Part shown: positions 63,325 through 64,000 of the stretch, in pieces
Layout of the letters: each line of letters starts with the position of its first letter
How positions within the stretch are numbered: the stretch's first letter is position 1
Assembly (NCBI GenBank): GCA_949710005.1
Contig: OX453278.1
Span: forward strand, 10,102,097-10,166,096
Source of the DNA: Ricordea florida
Lineage: Eukaryota; Cnidaria; Anthozoa; Corallimorpharia; Ricordeidae
Length of the DNA: 64,000 bases
Direction: 5' to 3'
Position numbers and translations under genes: made by a program
The notes under the pieces: generated by a model
Told to the model about the DNA's origin: nothing
What the model saw: only the letters and a program-made list of their open reading frames with translations
The model's database searches: none

Positions 63325-64000
63325 ATGGATTACGATTCAGAGGAAACTTATCACAGCCTTGCCGATCATTTTCAGTCTATGTTCAAGAAAGCTGATGAGG
63401 AGGACGAACAGGTTTGTAAGCATGAAAGTGTGTATAGGGATAAATCAGGGATTGTTATTTGTAGCCTCTGTAAGACTGAACTAGAATCGATGGACTACTC
63501 TCGACGGGAATGGGTGTATGACTTTTCAGCTAGTAGGTGTGATATGCGAAGATCAAAACTAAAGGGAGTTCGTAATGTATTCGAGAGACATGACTTGAAT
63601 GTGTCTTCTATGATGATCGATATCATAGAAGCCAAGTATCAAGAGATTCTAAAGTTTAAGTGTAAAAATCGCGGTCAGATTCGTACGTCTTTGGTGGCTT
63701 CATGCTTGTTTTATACATACCCAGAATTTGGTGAATATCGTACGTTAGATTACATTAGAAATTTGTTTGGACTCAAGCAAAGAGCCATGTAATGTGGTTT
63801 ACAAATGTACTTGGAAGCATTCCCAGAGGTGAGAACCAACCATGTTACACCAGAGAAACTTATTCCCTGGATAATGAGAGTTACTGGTATTGATGAATCT
63901 CATCAAAGACGTATTTTATCCATTGCCAAGTACTTTGAAGCAACATCACAGATTCTTGAGCGCAGTACTAGCAGCATAACTGCAGCGAGTATTGTCTTCT
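63325..64000 (+). pseudogene. TFIIB-like transcription factor, one in-frame stop, partial
   Basis: ATG 63325 starts a protein with a zinc ribbon C31-x-H33 ... C46-x2-C49 (VCKHESVYRDKSGIVICSLC). A first cyclin-like repeat follows (YQEILKFKCKNRGQIRTSLV, ASCLFYTYPEF, RTLDYIRNLFGL). TAA at 63790-63792 stops it at 155 residues. The same frame continues to the window end with a second cyclin-like repeat (VTPEKLIPWIMRV ... ERSTSSITAASIVF). TFIIB recruits RNA polymerase II to promoters, and homologues are known in archaea and large DNA viruses. The stop is probably a point mutation. Its place 41 bp after PolB suggests it belongs to the Polinton. Confidence 0.75.

Larger units (their letters stand above)
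59447..64000 (+). mobile_element. second Polinton, left part (runs off window)
   Basis: A PolB gene and a TFIIB-like gene 41 bp apart on the same strand. I could not see the left TIR; it may lie between 59170 and 59446 but the partner end is outside the window. PolB here is clearly diverged from the first copy and less AT-rich, so this is a different lineage and not a duplication. Confidence 0.8.

Noticed and set aside
63790..63792. TFIIB-like gene as a complete 155-aa protein
   Set aside because: The same frame continues with a second cyclin-like repeat to the window end, so the stop is an interruption and not the natural end.

Overview
The window looks like transposon-rich nuclear DNA of an animal, most likely a cnidarian and probably an anthozoan such as a stony coral. 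This is inferred from the mix of elements: Polinton/Maverick, Penelope-like, PIF/Harbinger, an rve-type transposase paired with a HECT gene, hAT-type inserts, a DIRS-type gag and many foldback MITEs. AT-rich spacers and spliced transposase genes fit the same picture. I see no intact single-copy host gene. Almost everything recognisable is a mobile element, usually nested in another and often broken by stops, frameshifts or later insertions.

Layout. 1-747 (-) is the start of a DIRS-like gag gene cut by the window edge. 1.9-2.5 kb is a decayed hAT-like gene. 2.5-8.3 kb is mostly non-coding with a tRNA-derived SINE and a MITE. 8.3-12.3 kb holds pogo/Tigger-like end sequence, into which a 2.56-kb TIR element (9695-12256, 4-bp TSD) has inserted. 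13.4-16.5 kb is a decayed Penelope-like element (PLE) followed by a second partial copy; its junction carries a sequence that folds as a type-I hammerhead ribozyme just upstream of the PLE start codon. 17.2-18.1 kb is a small TIR element with a DUF3504/Crypton-like fragment. 18349-24039 is a 5.7-kb DNA transposon (6-bp TSD) with a HECT E3-ligase-like gene facing an integrase-fold (DDE) transposase; a 545-bp MITE splits the HECT gene. 24.1-32.4 kb holds two abutting elements with related ends, the second a PIF/Harbinger element with transposase and Myb/SANT genes. 32740-36850 is another Harbinger-type element with the same two genes and a 3-bp TSD.

38.5-57.3 kb is a four-level nest. A LINE reverse transcriptase is split by an 18-kb insertion (38960-56930). 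Inside that sits a Polinton (39987-55977; about 294-bp TIRs; 5-bp TSD). Inside the Polinton major capsid gene sits a 2.5-kb hAT-type element (45993-48521; 8-bp TSD). Apart from that insert and one stop codon in a late gene, the Polinton is nearly complete: protein-primed DNA polymerase, integrase, double jelly-roll major capsid protein, packaging ATPase, nine small or structural-type genes, and a zinc-knuckle-repeat gene that starts inside the right TIR. The two TIRs supply the same N-terminal SAP-like module to two different proteins, the polymerase and the zinc-repeat protein. Nearly every Polinton gene has a TTTAAA(A)GA element shortly upstream, which suggests a virus-type promoter.

57.7-59.2 kb (-) is a broken protein kinase-like gene. 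59.4-64.0 kb is the left part of a second, clearly different Polinton: an intact PolB followed 41 bp later by a TFIIB-like transcription factor gene with one in-frame stop, still open at the window end. A TFIIB homologue beside a Polinton polymerase, together with the promoter motif, is the most unusual thing here. It suggests that some Polintons may bring part of their own transcription apparatus, as large nucleocytoplasmic DNA viruses do.
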